A stretch of DNA of 64,000 bases. Source: an uncultured beta proteobacterium. GTDB taxonomy: Bacteria > Pseudomonadota > Gammaproteobacteria > Burkholderiales > Burkholderiaceae_C. The notes beneath the pieces were generated by a model. That model was not told where the DNA came from. It saw nothing but the letters and a program-made list of their open reading frames with translations, and ran no database searches. Of this stretch, positions 7,740 through 16,261 are shown one piece after another (the stretch's first letter is position 1; each line of letters starts with the position of its first letter). The DNA is taken from contig CAIRAW010000077.1 of NCBI GenBank assembly GCA_903876735.1, positions 1 through 64,000 of the forward strand. Direction: 5' to 3'. The translations under genes and the position numbers were made by a program.

Positions 7740-10700
7740 ATGATTCACGCGACGCCTACCCCCTCATCACTGCTGAAGACCTTGTCCACCGTGGCGCGCT
7801 GGTCACTGGGTTTGACTGTGACTGCGTGGTTTCTTTTTGGCGCCACCTGGGCTGCGTTGCATTGGATCATTGTGCCCCGAATCGACGAGCTGCGCCCGTG
7901 GCTCGAACAACGAGCCTCCAGCGAGATGGGGGTTCCGGTTCACATCGGCACAATCACGGCGAATTCCGGCGGCATGATTCCCTCGTTTGAACTGACTGAT
8001 GTGCAGTTGCTCGATGCCCAGGGCCGTGCCGCGCTGCGCTTGCCGCGCGTGCTGGTCGCCTTGTCGCCCGCGTCGCTCTGGCGTCTGGGCTTCGAGCAGT
8101 TGTATATCGATCGTCCGGAACTCGACATCCGGCGCGATCGTCAGGGCAAGATCTTTGTGGCCGGCCTTGACTTCTCGAAAGGCGGCCAAGCCGATCCGGG
8201 CACCGCCGACTGGTTTTTTTCACAAACCGAATTTGTCATTCGCGGCGGCACGGTGCAGTGGAGTGACGAGTTGCGCGAAGCGCCGCCTCTGGCGCTGGCG
8301 GCGGTGGACATTGTCCTGCGCAACCGCGGGCGCCGGCATGACATGCGCATTGACGCCACACCCCCCGCCTTGTGGGGTGACCGTTTCAGTGTGCGCGGCA
8401 AGTTCGAGCAACCCTTGTTGTCGCTGCATAAAGGGCAGTGGCGCGACTGGAAAGGCCAACTCTACGCCGAACTCGGTCGCGTCGATTTGTCCGAGCTGCG
8501 CCGCTATGCGCCGCTGGGTGTTGACCTGCACCAGGGCAATGGCGCGCTCACAGCCTGGGTCGATGTTGTCCGCGGCCAGCTGCTGGGCGCCGTGGCCGAT
8601 GTCGCCCTCGGCGAAGTGAGCGTGACCCTGGGCAAGGACCTGCTGGCGCTGGACCTGCGCCAAGTGCGCGGCCGCCTGGGTGGCAAGGTGCTGGCCTCCG
8701 GTTTTGAATTTTCCACCCAGGCGCTGCAGTTCGAAACCCGTGACGGTCTGCATTGGCCGGGTGGCAATGTCAGTGTCAGCTACCTCGGCGCCGAAGGGCA
8801 TGTGGCGGCGCGCGGTGAACTCCGGGCCGACCGGCTGGACCTGGGCGCCTTGTCGCAGATTGCCAATCGCCTGCCGTTTGAGCCCGGTGTGCGCGCGCAA
8901 CTCCAGGCACACGCGCCCAAGGGCTTGGTCGAGAGCCTGCAACTGAATTGGCAGGGACCGCTGGAGTCCTGGAGCCAATACCAGGCCAAGGGCTTGATCA
9001 GCCAACTCGAGCTCGACCTGACGCCGAGTTCCCCGGGTGTGCGGGGTGGGCGCGTTGAGTTTGACTTCAACCAGACGAGCGGCCGCGCCAGCTTCGGCGT
9101 TGCCAATGGCAGCCTGTCAGTGCCGGGTGTCTTTGATGAGCCCCTGATACCGGTCGCGCAACTATCAACCGAGGCGCGCTGGCAGATCAACGGCGAGCAC
9201 ATTGCAGTGCAGTTGGCGAATCTGAAGTTCAGCAACGCTGATGCCCAGGGGGAAGCGCAGATCAAGTGGGAGACCAGCGACCCTGCCAAGTCTGGCGGAC
9301 GCAGCCGCTTTCCCGGTGTGCTGGACCTGCAGGCCACGCTCAGCCGTGGCGACGGCACCCGGGTTTACCGTTACCTGCCCAGCCTGATTCACCGACCGGT
9401 GCGTGATTACGTGCATGACGCGATTCAGGCCGGCGTGGTCAGTGCCGCCAGGTTCCGGGTTCGCGGCGATCTGCACGACATGCCCTTTACCGACCCCAAG
9501 CTCGGCGAGTTCAGGATTTCGGCCGATGTTCAAAATGTCAGCTACGCCTATGTGCCGCGCAAACTTCAGCCCAAGGACGCGCTGCCCTGGCCGGCATTGA
9601 CGCAACTCAGCGGTGAACTGGTGTTTGACCGCGCCGCTTTGCAGGTCAAGGGTGGGCGCGCCAGGATGGGCGCCAACGCCAATTTGCAGGTGGGCAAAAT
9701 CGAGGCCTTGATTCCGGACCTGAAACATGCGGTGGTGGCTGTCAACGCCGAGGTACGCGGCCCGCTGGGCGAGGCGTTGGGCATTGTCAATGGTTCGCCA
9801 TTGGGTGAAATGACCGGGCGAGCGCTGGGACGCGCGGTCGGCAGTGCCAGCGCCGATTACCGGTTCAAGCTCTCGCTGCCGATTGCAGCGATTGAAAAAT
9901 CAACGGTGCAGGGCAGCGTGACGCTGGCCGGCAACGAGGTCCAGATCAGCCCCGACAGCCCGCGCCTGACGCGTTCGCGCGGCGTTGTGAATTTTTCGGA
10001 TCACGATTTTTCAATTGTGGGGGGACAAGCCACGATGCTCGGTGGTGAGGTACGCATCGAGGGAGGTTCGGTGAGCGCGGCCGCTGCGGCGCGCAATGGC
10101 CTGGCGGTGCTGATCCGCGCCAACGGAGTGGTCTCGGCCGAGGGTCTGCGCCAGGCCAGGGAACTTGGTTTTGTTGCGCGCCTAGCGCAGCACGCCAGTG
10201 GCAGCACGGCCTACGCGGCGGTTCTGGGCATTCGGCGTAACGAACCCGAACTGCTGGTGACGAGCAATTTGCAGGGTTTTGGCTCTAGCCTGCCGGCGCC
10301 CTTTGGCAAGAGCGCCGAGTCGGTCCTGCCGCTGCGTCTGGAGACCGTGCTGCTGCGCGAGTCCATGCTGCCAGGGCCGTCCGGCGCCCTGCGCTTGCGC
10401 GACCAGTTGACGCTTGACATCGGGCGCCTCGCCTCCCTAGCCTATGTGCGCGACCTCTCGGGCCCCGAGCCGCGCGTCCTGCGTGGCAGTCTGGGCATTG
10501 GCCTGACCGCGCAGGAGTCTGTTCCCATGCCGGATGAAGGTGTGGCGGCCAATATCAGTTTGAGCACGGCCGATCTCGATGTCTGGAGCACGGTGCTGAC
10601 GCAGGCGACAGGCACCTCCTTGGCCGACAGCCCGTCGAACAGTGTTTCGTCGACTTATATGCCCTCGACCGTGGCTTTGCGTGCACGTGAATTGGCCCTG

Positions 10701-11852
10701 GGTGGCCGAAGGTTCAGCAACGTCGTCGTTGGCGCCTCGCGCGAGGGTTCGCTCTGGCGTGCCAATCTCGATGCCAGTGAACTCAATGGCTACCTGGAGT
10801 ACCGTGCGCCGTCGGCTACTGGCGCCGGGCGTGTCTACGCCAGACTGGCCCGGCTGACCATCGCCGCCAATGCGGCCAGCGAGGTCGAGGCCTTGCTCAA
10901 CGAGCAACCGGCCAGTGTTCCGGCGCTCGACATCGCGGTGGAGGATTTCGAGCTGCGCGGCAAACACCTGGGGCGCGTCGAGATCGAGGCCGTCAACCGT
11001 GGCACCAGCACGCTGACGCGTGAAGCGGGCACACGTGAATGGCGGCTCAACAAACTCAACATCAGCACACCCGATGCGGTGCTGACGGCCAGCGGCAACT
11101 GGGCCAGCCTCAATGCCCAGCCCGGATCGGCGGCGACCCTGACAGCGCGCAATGTGGTGCCACGCCGGCGCACGGTCCTGAATTTCAAGCTTGACATCGC
11201 CGATGGCGGCGGTCTGCTCAACCGCTTTGGCATGAAGGATGTGGTTCGGCGCGGGCGCGGCAAGATGGAAGGGCAGATTGCATGGCTGGGCTCGCCCTTC
11301 AGTCTGGACTACGGGTCCATGAGCGGCGCTTTTGCCGTCAATGTCGAGAGTGGTCAATTTCTCAAAGCCGAACCCGGAATTTCCAAACTGCTGGGCGTGC
11401 TCAGCCTGCAGTCGCTGCCGCGGCGCCTGACGCTGGACTTTCGGGATGTTTTCAGCGACGGGTTTGCCTTTGATTTCCTGCGCGGTGACGTCGTCATTGA
11501 GCAGGGTATTGCAAAAACCAACAACCTGCAGATGCAGGGCGTGAACGCCGCTGTGCTGATGGATGGCAAGGCCGATTTCGCCCGCGAAACCCAGGACATC
11601 AAGGTCGTGGTGGTGCCCGAAATCAATGCCGGGACTGCCTCCCTGATTGCATCGGTGATCAATCCGGCAATCGGTATCGGCACCTTTCTGGCGCAGCTGT
11701 TTTTGCGCCGCCCCCTGATTGAAGCGGCAACGCAGGAATTTCACATTGACGGTAGCTGGAGCGATCCGAAAATCACCAAGATCAATCGCAAGGCGTCAGC
11801 GGGTGGCAGTACGCCTGAGGCGAGCGGCAAAACCGGGGAAATAGCGCGTTGA
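7740..11852 (+). CDS. yhdP: YhdP family AsmA-like envelope protein
   Basis: A 1370-residue protein with one N-terminal membrane segment (about residues 18-40) followed by a very long beta-rich periplasmic region and the conserved AsmA-like C-terminus (GVNAAVLMDGKADFARETQDIKVVVVPEINAGTAS pattern, about 1260-1310). YhdP, TamB and YdbH of Escherichia coli form lipid bridges that carry phospholipid to the outer membrane; the same role is inferred here from family and length. The gene starts 14 bases from the glnE start on the other strand and its end overlaps the sensor kinase gene by four bases. Confidence 0.9.
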   Translation: MIHATPTPSSLLKTLSTVARWSLGLTVTAWFLFGATWAALHWIIVPRIDELRPWLEQRASSEMGVPVHIGTITANSGGMIPSFELTDVQLLDAQGRAALRLPRVLVALSPASLWRLGFEQLYIDRPELDIRRDRQGKIFVAGLDFSKGGQADPGTADWFFSQTEFVIRGGTVQWSDELREAPPLALAAVDIVLRNRGRRHDMRIDATPPALWGDRFSVRGKFEQPLLSLHKGQWRDWKGQLYAELGRVDLSELRRYAPLGVDLHQGNGALTAWVDVVRGQLLGAVADVALGEVSVTLGKDLLALDLRQVRGRLGGKVLASGFEFSTQALQFETRDGLHWPGGNVSVSYLGAEGHVAARGELRADRLDLGALSQIANRLPFEPGVRAQLQAHAPKGLVESLQLNWQGPLESWSQYQAKGLISQLELDLTPSSPGVRGGRVEFDFNQTSGRASFGVANGSLSVPGVFDEPLIPVAQLSTEARWQINGEHIAVQLANLKFSNADAQGEAQIKWETSDPAKSGGRSRFPGVLDLQATLSRGDGTRVYRYLPSLIHRPVRDYVHDAIQAGVVSAARFRVRGDLHDMPFTDPKLGEFRISADVQNVSYAYVPRKLQPKDALPWPALTQLSGELVFDRAALQVKGGRARMGANANLQVGKIEALIPDLKHAVVAVNAEVRGPLGEALGIVNGSPLGEMTGRALGRAVGSASADYRFKLSLPIAAIEKSTVQGSVTLAGNEVQISPDSPRLTRSRGVVNFSDHDFSIVGGQATMLGGEVRIEGGSVSAAAAARNGLAVLIRANGVVSAEGLRQARELGFVARLAQHASGSTAYAAVLGIRRNEPELLVTSNLQGFGSSLPAPFGKSAESVLPLRLETVLLRESMLPGPSGALRLRDQLTLDIGRLASLAYVRDLSGPEPRVLRGSLGIGLTAQESVPMPDEGVAANISLSTADLDVWSTVLTQATGTSLADSPSNSVSSTYMPSTVALRARELALGGRRFSNVVVGASREGSLWRANLDASELNGYLEYRAPSATGAGRVYARLARLTIAANAASEVEALLNEQPASVPALDIAVEDFELRGKHLGRVEIEAVNRGTSTLTREAGTREWRLNKLNISTPDAVLTASGNWASLNAQPGSAATLTARNVVPRRRTVLNFKLDIADGGGLLNRFGMKDVVRRGRGKMEGQIAWLGSPFSLDYGSMSGAFAVNVESGQFLKAEPGISKLLGVLSLQSLPRRLTLDFRDVFSDGFAFDFLRGDVVIEQGIAKTNNLQMQGVNAAVLMDGKADFARETQDIKVVVVPEINAGTASLIASVINPAIGIGTFLAQLFLRRPLIEAATQEFHIDGSWSDPKITKINRKASAGGSTPEASGKTGEIAR

Positions 11853-13867
11853 AGACTGCACTGCCGGTGGAGCGTGCCCCTTCAGCCTTGCGCCGAAATG
11901 CACTCTGGAGCGCGTTGCTGCTGCTGGTTGTGGCGCTGCTGGTCATGCTGGTCTGGCTGGCCGGCCTTTATGAGGCGAATCAGGTTCAGAGCCGGCTTGA
12001 GCGCGATGTGGCCGAGGCCGAGAGCGATATACGGGCCGCCTTCATGCGCAATGCACAGGGGCTGCAGGCCTTGCAGTACAGCGACCCCACGCCCAACTCC
12101 TGGACCATGGATGCCGCGACCTTTCTGCGTGAGCACCGCGAGATCGTGCGGGTCGAGTGGCGCGACAACGCGCTCAAACCGCTGGCGCAGGTCGACACCC
12201 CTTTTCGAACACCGGTGTTCGATCACGTCGGGCGCGCGGCGCTCCAGTCGGAGGTGATGCTGGCCTGCGCGAACGCGCGGCGCGTCGGCGGCCCGGCTTA
12301 TGCGGGCAGCTATTTCGTGCCACTTAGTGACGGCCTGGGTTTCGAAGCCATGGAGTTTTGCCTTCCGCTGCAAAAGGGGGGCAAGGTGTCGGGCTATCTG
12401 ATCGCCACCTACATGTTGCAGGAAGTGCTCAATGGTCTGCTGGCACGCCAGATCACGCGCAACTACGAGGTGTCCTTTACCGAGGGCGACGGTACCCGGC
12501 TCGCCCTGTCTGGCTCGGGGCGCAGCGGCAGCCGCGTCTTTACTGCGCGCCACCTGATGGATTTGCCGGGCACGACGCTGGTCCTGCGCATGGACAGCTG
12601 GCGTGCCGCTCCCGATTTATTCCCCAATGTGCTGACGGCGCTGGTGACGGCGATGTCGATCGCCCTGGTCTCGGTGGTGACGCTGCTGGGCAAGGACATG
12701 CGACGGCGTTTCAAGGCAGAAAAAGAACTGGCCGACGTGCTGGCGTTTCGCAAGGCGATGGAGGATTCACTGGTGACGGGCCTGCGTGCGCGCGACCTGC
12801 AGGGCTACACCACCTATGTCAACCCGGCCTTTTGTCAGATGGTCGGATTCACGGTCGACGAGTTGCTGGGGCACAGTGCGCCGGCACCTTACTGGCCGCC
12901 TGAAAGTGGCGAGGAAAACCGACAGCATCAGCTGAACCATCAGCCAGGTCAGGTGCCACCGCGTGAAGGCTATGAGTCGATCTATATGCGCAAGGACGGT
13001 TCACGTTTTCCGGTGCTGGTGATCGAGGCGCCGCTGATCAACGCCCAGGGTGTGCAGACCGGATGGATGAGCGCGCTGCTCGACATCAGCGAGCAGCGCC
13101 GAGTTGAGGAACTGTCACGCGCCGGGCAGGAACGCTTGCAGGCGACGGCGCGTCTGGCGACCGTGGGCGAGATGGCCTCCCTGCTCAGCCATGAGCTGAA
13201 TCAACCGCTCGCGGCGATTTCGGGCTATGCCGCCGGCTCTCTCAATCTGCTGCGCGATGGTCCGCAGGGCGCGGTTGAATTCGGCGCTGAACTGACGCTG
13301 GCCATGCAGCGCATTGCCGAGCAGGCCGAGCGCGCCGGCAAAGTCATTAAAAGCGTGCATGACTATGTGCGCCGGCGGGACCAGGTGCGCGAGGCGGTGG
13401 CGCCGCAGGCTTTGCTCGATGCCATTTTGCCGCTGGTACATCTGCAGGCGCGCCAGCTCTTGGTCAGGGTTCAGACTGAAATCGAGCCGGGCGTTCCGCC
13501 CGTTCTGTGTGATCGGACCATGGTGGAACAGGTGCTGCTCAATCTGGCGCGCAACGCCATGCAGGCCATGGATTTCCCCCACATTCTGGAACGCAGTCTG
13601 ACGATCCGGGTGCGCGTGCCCAAGGGGCAGGGCGCAGGCAAGAAATGGCTTGAATTCTCGGTCGCCGACCTGGGCGAAGGCATTGCGCCCGAGGTGCAGC
13701 AGCAACTGTTCAATCCGTTTTTCACGACCAAGGCCGAGGGCATGGGGCTGGGCTTGAGCCTTTGCCGTACCGTCGTCGAGCAGCACGGCGGCGCACTGGA
13801 GTTTGCCGCCAACCTGCCGCAGGGAACGGTCTTCATTTTCACCTTGCCAGCCAGCAGCGTGGCATAA
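11849..13867 (+). CDS. PAS-domain sensor histidine kinase, DctS/FixL-like
   Basis: A 672-residue inner-membrane sensor kinase. A first membrane segment (about 22-44), a periplasmic sensor region of about 220 residues and a second membrane segment near 265-285 are followed by a PAS domain with PAC tail (about 305-420), an H-box SLLSHELNQPLAAISGY with phospho-acceptor His448, and an ATPase domain (LNLARNAMQAM, DLGEGI, GMGLGLSLC). The domain order matches DctS of Rhodobacter capsulatus, which senses C4-dicarboxylates, but no dct transporter is nearby, so the ligand is unproven. Translation starts at TTG, overlapping the yhdP stop by four bases. Confidence 0.85.
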   Translation: MKTALPVERAPSALRRNALWSALLLLVVALLVMLVWLAGLYEANQVQSRLERDVAEAESDIRAAFMRNAQGLQALQYSDPTPNSWTMDAATFLREHREIVRVEWRDNALKPLAQVDTPFRTPVFDHVGRAALQSEVMLACANARRVGGPAYAGSYFVPLSDGLGFEAMEFCLPLQKGGKVSGYLIATYMLQEVLNGLLARQITRNYEVSFTEGDGTRLALSGSGRSGSRVFTARHLMDLPGTTLVLRMDSWRAAPDLFPNVLTALVTAMSIALVSVVTLLGKDMRRRFKAEKELADVLAFRKAMEDSLVTGLRARDLQGYTTYVNPAFCQMVGFTVDELLGHSAPAPYWPPESGEENRQHQLNHQPGQVPPREGYESIYMRKDGSRFPVLVIEAPLINAQGVQTGWMSALLDISEQRRVEELSRAGQERLQATARLATVGEMASLLSHELNQPLAAISGYAAGSLNLLRDGPQGAVEFGAELTLAMQRIAEQAERAGKVIKSVHDYVRRRDQVREAVAPQALLDAILPLVHLQARQLLVRVQTEIEPGVPPVLCDRTMVEQVLLNLARNAMQAMDFPHILERSLTIRVRVPKGQGAGKKWLEFSVADLGEGIAPEVQQQLFNPFFTTKAEGMGLGLSLCRTVVEQHGGALEFAANLPQGTVFIFTLPASSVA

Positions 13868-13876
13868 CATTGACCC

Positions 13877-14515
13877 ATGCAGCCTGTGATCAATTCCCGT
13901 ATTTTCATCGTCGATGACGATGCCAGCGTGCGTGATGCGTTTGCCTGGCTGCTGCGCTCGCGTCGTTTGCAGAGTGAAGTTTTCGACTGCGCCGAAGCCT
14001 TTTTGCAGCATCTTGAAAGCATGCCTGACGCAGTATCGGAGCAACCAGCCTGCCTGTTGCTCGATGTGCGCATGCCGGGAATGAGCGGGCTGGCACTGTT
14101 TGACTGGCTGATTGAGCGCCAGTTGCACCTGGCGATGCCGGTGATATTCCTGACCGGTCACGCTGACGTGCCGACTGCGGTCGATGCTGTCAAGCGGGGC
14201 GCTTTCGACTTTTGTGAAAAACCGTTTTCTGATAATGCCCTGGTGGACCGTGTCGAGCAGGCGCTGGCGCAATCGGCCCTGTTCCTGCGCTCGCGCAGTC
14301 AGGCGGAACGGGTGCGTGAGCGCCAGACTGAATTGACCGAGCGTGAGCGCGATGTCATGCGCCTGGTGGTGGCTGGTCTGCCCAACAAGTTGATTGCGGA
14401 ACGGCTCGAGATCAGCGTGCGAACGGTCGAAGTGCACCGTTCGCGCGTCTTCGACAAGATGGAAGTCAAGTCAGCGGTCGAGCTTGCCAACCTGCTGCGT
14501 GACGGGCCCGGATGA
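13877..14515 (+). CDS. FixJ-type response regulator (receiver plus LuxR HTH)
   Basis: A 212-residue transcription regulator, the natural partner of the sensor kinase ten bases upstream. The receiver domain (1-125) has an acidic pair in IVDDDASVR, phospho-acceptor Asp63 in LLLDVRMPG, Thr in FLTGH and Lys in CEKPF. The C-terminal LuxR-type helix-turn-helix (about 150-205) contains LTERERDVMRLVVAGLPNKLIAERL and SVRTVEVHRSRV. This is the FixJ/DctR/TtrR architecture. Target genes are not evident from the neighbours. Confidence 0.9.
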   Translation: MQPVINSRIFIVDDDASVRDAFAWLLRSRRLQSEVFDCAEAFLQHLESMPDAVSEQPACLLLDVRMPGMSGLALFDWLIERQLHLAMPVIFLTGHADVPTAVDAVKRGAFDFCEKPFSDNALVDRVEQALAQSALFLRSRSQAERVRERQTELTERERDVMRLVVAGLPNKLIAERLEISVRTVEVHRSRVFDKMEVKSAVELANLLRDGPG

Positions 14516-14653
14516 AGCGGGTTTTGCATCTGGCGCGTCCGGGGCCGGGTCGGGCGACAACTCTCCGCGCTTGCGGCCCGAGAACATGGTCCACCAGACA
14601 ATCAACAGCAAGAGCAGCAAGGCGCCCAGTGCTTCAAGCAGGAGCAAAAGCAT
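14471..14653 (-). CDS. Possible 60-residue single-span membrane protein
   Basis: A short reading frame opening with MLLLLLEALGALLLLLLIVWW, one continuous hydrophobic helix, then FSGRKRGEL and a Pro/Asp/Ala-rich tail. Composition fits a real small membrane protein better than a chance antisense frame. It lies antisense to the end of the response regulator gene and its ATG overlaps the ATG of mltA on the other strand by two bases. No clear ribosome site was found. Conservation of this frame in relatives would decide whether it is translated. Confidence 0.4.
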   Translation of the reverse strand: MLLLLLEALGALLLLLLIVWWTMFSGRKRGELSPDPAPDAPDAKPASSGPVTQQVGKLDR

Positions 14654-15815
14654 GAGCCGATTCCTCTGGTCTGTCCTTAATGGCTTGATTGTAGGGATGC
14701 TCGTGGCCTGTGGCAGCGCGCCAGTGAGCTTGGCGCCGAGCCAGTTACCGGTCGCAACCGTGATGCCACCCCAGCCAGCGGCCGAGCGGGTCGAGTCGGC
14801 CCCGGTTCTGCCGGCCTCCATCGTGCAGGCCCGCAGCCGCTGGACCGCCGTGCCCTGGTCGGATTTGCCGGGTTGGGGCCAAGACCCACTGCACGAAGCC
14901 TGGAACGCCTGGCTGAAAAGCTGCGAGCGCCCCGGGCCGGTGTTTGCGCCCCTGTGTGGCGAGGTCCGGCGCCTGAGCCTGGGCAGCGCGGAGCAGCAGC
15001 GGGACTGGATGATGTCGCGCCTGCAGCCCTACCGGGTCGACGCCTTGCAGGGCGGCAGCGAGGGCTTGCTGACCGCCTATTTCGAGCCGATGCTGGACGC
15101 GTCGCGCCGCGCCAGCGCTGCTTTTTCTGTGCCTTTGTACCGGCCACCAGCTGGCTTGGCGCAGCGCAAGCCCTGGTACACACGCCAGGAAATCGATACC
15201 CAGGCCCCGGTGCAGGCTTTGCTCAAGGGGCGGGAGATCGCTTTTCTGGCAGACCCGATTGACGCACTGGTTCTGCAGATTCAGGGTTCTGGTCGCATCC
15301 GGATTGCCGAAGCCGACGGCACGCAGCGGCAGGTGCGGCTGGCTTATGCCGGCTCCAACGAGCAACCCTACAAGAGCGTGGGGCGCTGGCTGATTGACCA
15401 AGGCGCCCTGCGCGACGCCTCCTGGCCCGCCATCAAGGCCTGGGCGGCACAGAATCCGCAGCGCGTCAACGAACTGCTGTGGAGCAATCCGCGCACCGTG
15501 TTCTTCAAGGAAGAGCCCCTGTCCGAGCAGGATGCCGTCTGGGGTCCCAAAGGCGCGCAAGGCGTGCCGCTGACGCCCGGGCGCTCGATTGCCGTCGATC
15601 CCGGCAGCATTCCCTACGGCACGCCGGTCTGGCTGGCATCGAGCGGGCCGACCGCGCAACTGCACAGGCTGGTCATGGCGCAGGACACCGGCAGCGCGAT
15701 CGTGGGTGGCGTGCGCGCCGATTATTTTGCCGGCTGGGGCAGTGCTGCCGCCGAACTGGCGGGGCGTCTCAAGCAGCCGTTGCGCCTGTGGGTGCTTTGG
15801 CCCCGCATACAATAG
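14652..15815 (+). CDS. mltA: Membrane-bound lytic murein transglycosylase A
   Basis: A 387-residue outer-membrane lipoprotein that cleaves the MurNAc-GlcNAc bond of peptidoglycan to give 1,6-anhydro products. The signal peptide ends in the lipobox LVAC with Cys20. The family insert and 3D domain are present: TAYFEPMLDASRR, LQIQGSGRI, RSIAVDPGSIPYGTPVWL and AQDTGSAIVGGVRADYF, the last containing conserved aspartates of the catalytic region. The open frame extends much further upstream, but the ATG at 14652 is chosen because it gives a proper lipoprotein signal. Confidence 0.92.
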   Translation: MSRFLWSVLNGLIVGMLVACGSAPVSLAPSQLPVATVMPPQPAAERVESAPVLPASIVQARSRWTAVPWSDLPGWGQDPLHEAWNAWLKSCERPGPVFAPLCGEVRRLSLGSAEQQRDWMMSRLQPYRVDALQGGSEGLLTAYFEPMLDASRRASAAFSVPLYRPPAGLAQRKPWYTRQEIDTQAPVQALLKGREIAFLADPIDALVLQIQGSGRIRIAEADGTQRQVRLAYAGSNEQPYKSVGRWLIDQGALRDASWPAIKAWAAQNPQRVNELLWSNPRTVFFKEEPLSEQDAVWGPKGAQGVPLTPGRSIAVDPGSIPYGTPVWLASSGPTAQLHRLVMAQDTGSAIVGGVRADYFAGWGSAAAELAGRLKQPLRLWVLWPRIQ

Positions 15816-15895
15816 CCGGCTGCCGGTTGCCTGCGCTTTGAGCGCGGGATGTGGCCGCGCATCCTGTTTTCCTGATTCTTTCTTCTGGAGTTGCC

Positions 15896-16228
15896 GTGTT
15901 TATTTCCTCTGCCTTTGCCCAAACCGCACCCGCTGCCGCTGCCGGTGGTGACATGCAGTCTTCGCTCATGAGCATGCTGCCCCTGGTCCTGATGTTCGTG
16001 GTGTTGTATTTTGTGATGATTCGTCCGCAGATGAAGAAGCAAAAAGAACATCGCAGCATGATCGATGCCCTGGCCAAAGGTGACGAAGTGGTTACCGTTG
16101 GCGGCGTGCTGGGCAAGGTCAGCAAGATGGGCGAGAGCTACCTTGGCCTGGAAGTGGCCAATGGCGTCGAAATTCAAATCCAGCGCAGCGCAGTGGTGCA
16201 GGTTTTGCCCAAGGGCAGCATCAAGTAA
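15896..16228 (+). CDS. yajC: Preprotein translocase subunit YajC
   Basis: A 110-residue inner-membrane accessory subunit of the Sec holotranslocon. An N-terminal Ala-rich periplasmic stretch and one membrane helix (LPLVLMFVVLYFVMI) precede the conserved cytoplasmic block RPQMKKQKEHRSMI...GDEVVTVGGVLGKV. The start is taken as GTG at 15896, preceded by GGAG at the right distance; a longer frame starting at 15851 lacks such a site. The gene lies directly upstream of secD-secF, the usual order. Confidence 0.93.
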   Translation: MFISSAFAQTAPAAAAGGDMQSSLMSMLPLVLMFVVLYFVMIRPQMKKQKEHRSMIDALAKGDEVVTVGGVLGKVSKMGESYLGLEVANGVEIQIQRSAVVQVLPKGSIK

Positions 16229-16261
16229 TCCGGTTTTCACCGCTACACAAGAAATGCGATC

